NCBI GenBank assembly: GCA_028871595.1
Contig: JAGWMT010000201.1
Span: 1-5,972 of the forward strand
Direction: 5' to 3'
DNA from: Elusimicrobiota bacterium
Lineage (GTDB): Bacteria; Elusimicrobiota; Elusimicrobia; UBA1565; UBA9628
Length of the DNA stretch: 5,972 bases
Below, piece by piece: positions 5,572-5,972 of this stretch. The position numbers and the translations under genes are program-made. The notes below the pieces were generated by a model. The model was not told the DNA's origin. It ran no database searches and saw nothing but the letters and a program-made list of their open reading frames with translations. Within the stretch, counting starts at the first letter, position 1, and every line of letters begins with the position of its first letter.

Positions 5572-5577
5572 ATTATA
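5572..5577 (-). promoter_or_regulatory. -10 box of the dsbA-like/mauE-like operon
   Basis: Perfect TATAAT on the minus strand, ten bases before ATG 5561. The expected transcript would have a leader of only about four bases, so the AGGGA just before the gene would lie outside or at the very edge of the mRNA. No TTGACA-like hexamer is found 17-18 bp upstream; the corresponding bases fall on the start codon of the divergent gene. Confidence 0.45.
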
Positions 5578-5589
5578 GAAGGTATAGAA
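5574..5589. repeat. Tandem heptamer in the divergent promoter region
   Basis: TATAGAA occurs twice on the plus strand (5574-5580 and 5583-5589) with a 9-bp period, inside the 38-bp gap between the dsbA-like gene and the glycosyltransferase gene. The copies overlap both the minus-strand TATAAT and a plus-strand TAGAAT (5585-5590) that ends nine bases before ATG 5600. They may simply be two opposed -10 elements, or a small binding site for a shared regulator. Confidence 0.4.
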
Positions 5590-5599
5590 TACTTCCGCC

Positions 5600-5972
5600 A
5601 TGGCGAAAACGCTGAGTCGCGCGACCGCCCTCGCGGCGGCCGCGGCGGCCGGCGCCGCCGCGCTGCACGCGGCCGCGTCCCTGCGCACGCCGCTGGGCGC
5701 GGCTTCCGACGACGCCCTCCATCTCCTGCTCGCGCGCAATCTGGCCGCCGGCGGCTTCGCCGTTCCCGACGCGGCGGGTGTGCCGGTCACCGATCCCCTG
5801 CCCGGCTTCGCTTTCCTGATATCGGCGCCGGAGGCCTTGTTTTCCCCGCATTGGGGGCTTTTGCGCGGCGTCACCTTGCTCGCCGCCGGAGCGCTGGCGT
5901 ATCTCGCCTGGCGGCTGGCGCGGCGCTTGTCGGGAGGGGCCGCGGGCTGGGCCGCTTTTCTCCTCATCGCCG
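5600..5972 (+). CDS. Membrane glycosyltransferase, GT39/PMT-like (GT-C fold), N-terminal part
   Basis: 124 codons are visible before the window ends; no stop occurs. An alanine-rich first membrane segment (about 8-27) is followed by an extracytoplasmic loop with the acidic pair D37/D38 in SDDALHLLLARNLAAGGFAVPDAAG. After this come VTDPLPGFAFLISAP (63-77) and a second hydrophobic segment (about 85-107), ending in RLARRL, then the start of another. This order, an acidic residue after the first helix, then 'ylllAr.la.G.gf.vp..g.pvtdplPgf..l', is typical of ArnT/PMT-like enzymes that move sugars from polyprenyl-phosphate donors onto lipids or proteins at the outer face of the membrane. The Asp is the expected catalytic base. 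The acceptor cannot be told. The gene is divergent from the dsbA-like operon across 38 bp. There is no ribosome-binding site before the ATG. Alternative: an uncharacterised relative with no transferase activity. Confidence 0.7.
   Translation, partial: MAKTLSRATALAAAAAAGAAALHAAASLRTPLGAASDDALHLLLARNLAAGGFAVPDAAGVPVTDPLPGFAFLISAPEALFSPHWGLLRGVTLLAAGALAYLAWRLARRLSGGAAGWAAFLLIA

Noticed and set aside
5631..5665. GCG/GCC-rich stretch at the start of the glycosyltransferase gene as a repeat element
   Set aside because: It is explained by alanine codons of the first membrane segment.
4489..5967. A minus-strand frame of 492 codons running from 5967 to the end of the mauE-like gene
   Set aside because: Only the last 150 codons make family sense. 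The rest overlaps the dsbA-like gene in another frame and the glycosyltransferase gene on the other strand, and is Arg/Pro/Ala-rich noise. The real start is ATG 4941.

Overview
The window is GC-rich DNA, dense with protein genes. It looks like an ordinary chromosomal segment from a Gram-negative-type (diderm) bacterium: there is a lipoprotein signal, a probable outer-membrane barrel, a periplasmic thiol-disulfide protein and a GT-C-type membrane glycosyltransferase. The phylum cannot be fixed from sequence alone. A high-GC Elusimicrobiota-like or deltaproteobacterial-type lineage is only a guess. I see no tRNA, rRNA, CRISPR array, insertion sequence or phage gene, and no stretch above 300 bases without a gene.

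Layout, left to right. Positions 1-770 (minus) hold one uninterrupted reading frame: a complete response-regulator receiver domain followed directly by the N-terminal half of a cofactor-dependent phosphoglycerate mutase (GpmA), cut by the window edge. A 91-bp divergent spacer (771-861) separates it from a plus-strand TPR-type lipoprotein of the COG3014 kind (862-2001). That gene converges, with a 6-bp gap, on a secreted probable outer-membrane beta-barrel protein (2008-2961, minus). The barrel gene has a near-consensus promoter overlapped by a perfect 10+10 bp palindrome. Upstream lie a PAS-GGDEF diguanylate cyclase (3036-4004, minus), a stand-alone receiver protein (4085-4489, minus), a MauE/DoxX-like membrane protein (4489-4941, minus) and a DsbA-like thioredoxin-fold protein (4938-5561, minus). 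A GT39/PMT-like membrane glycosyltransferase starts at 5600 on the plus strand and leaves the window.

How they may work together. The DsbA-like and MauE-like genes overlap by ATGA and probably form a periplasmic disulfide-exchange pair. The receiver gene overlaps the end of mauE by TAATG but also appears to have its own promoter inside mauE. The receiver and the diguanylate cyclase are a plausible signalling pair, a phospho-input and a c-di-GMP output encoded as separate proteins. No histidine kinase lies in the window.

The points most worth a second look are: (i) the in-frame receiver-GpmA fusion, with a six-G run at the junction where one base less would restore a stop codon and a normal two-gene layout; (ii) several genes with a -10-like hexamer 6-10 bp before the start codon and no clear Shine-Dalgarno sequence, which suggests widespread leaderless transcription; (iii) the palindromic operator on the barrel-gene promoter; and (iv) a 25-bp repeat (24/25 identical) shared by the 3' end of the cyclase gene and the spacer at 771-861.
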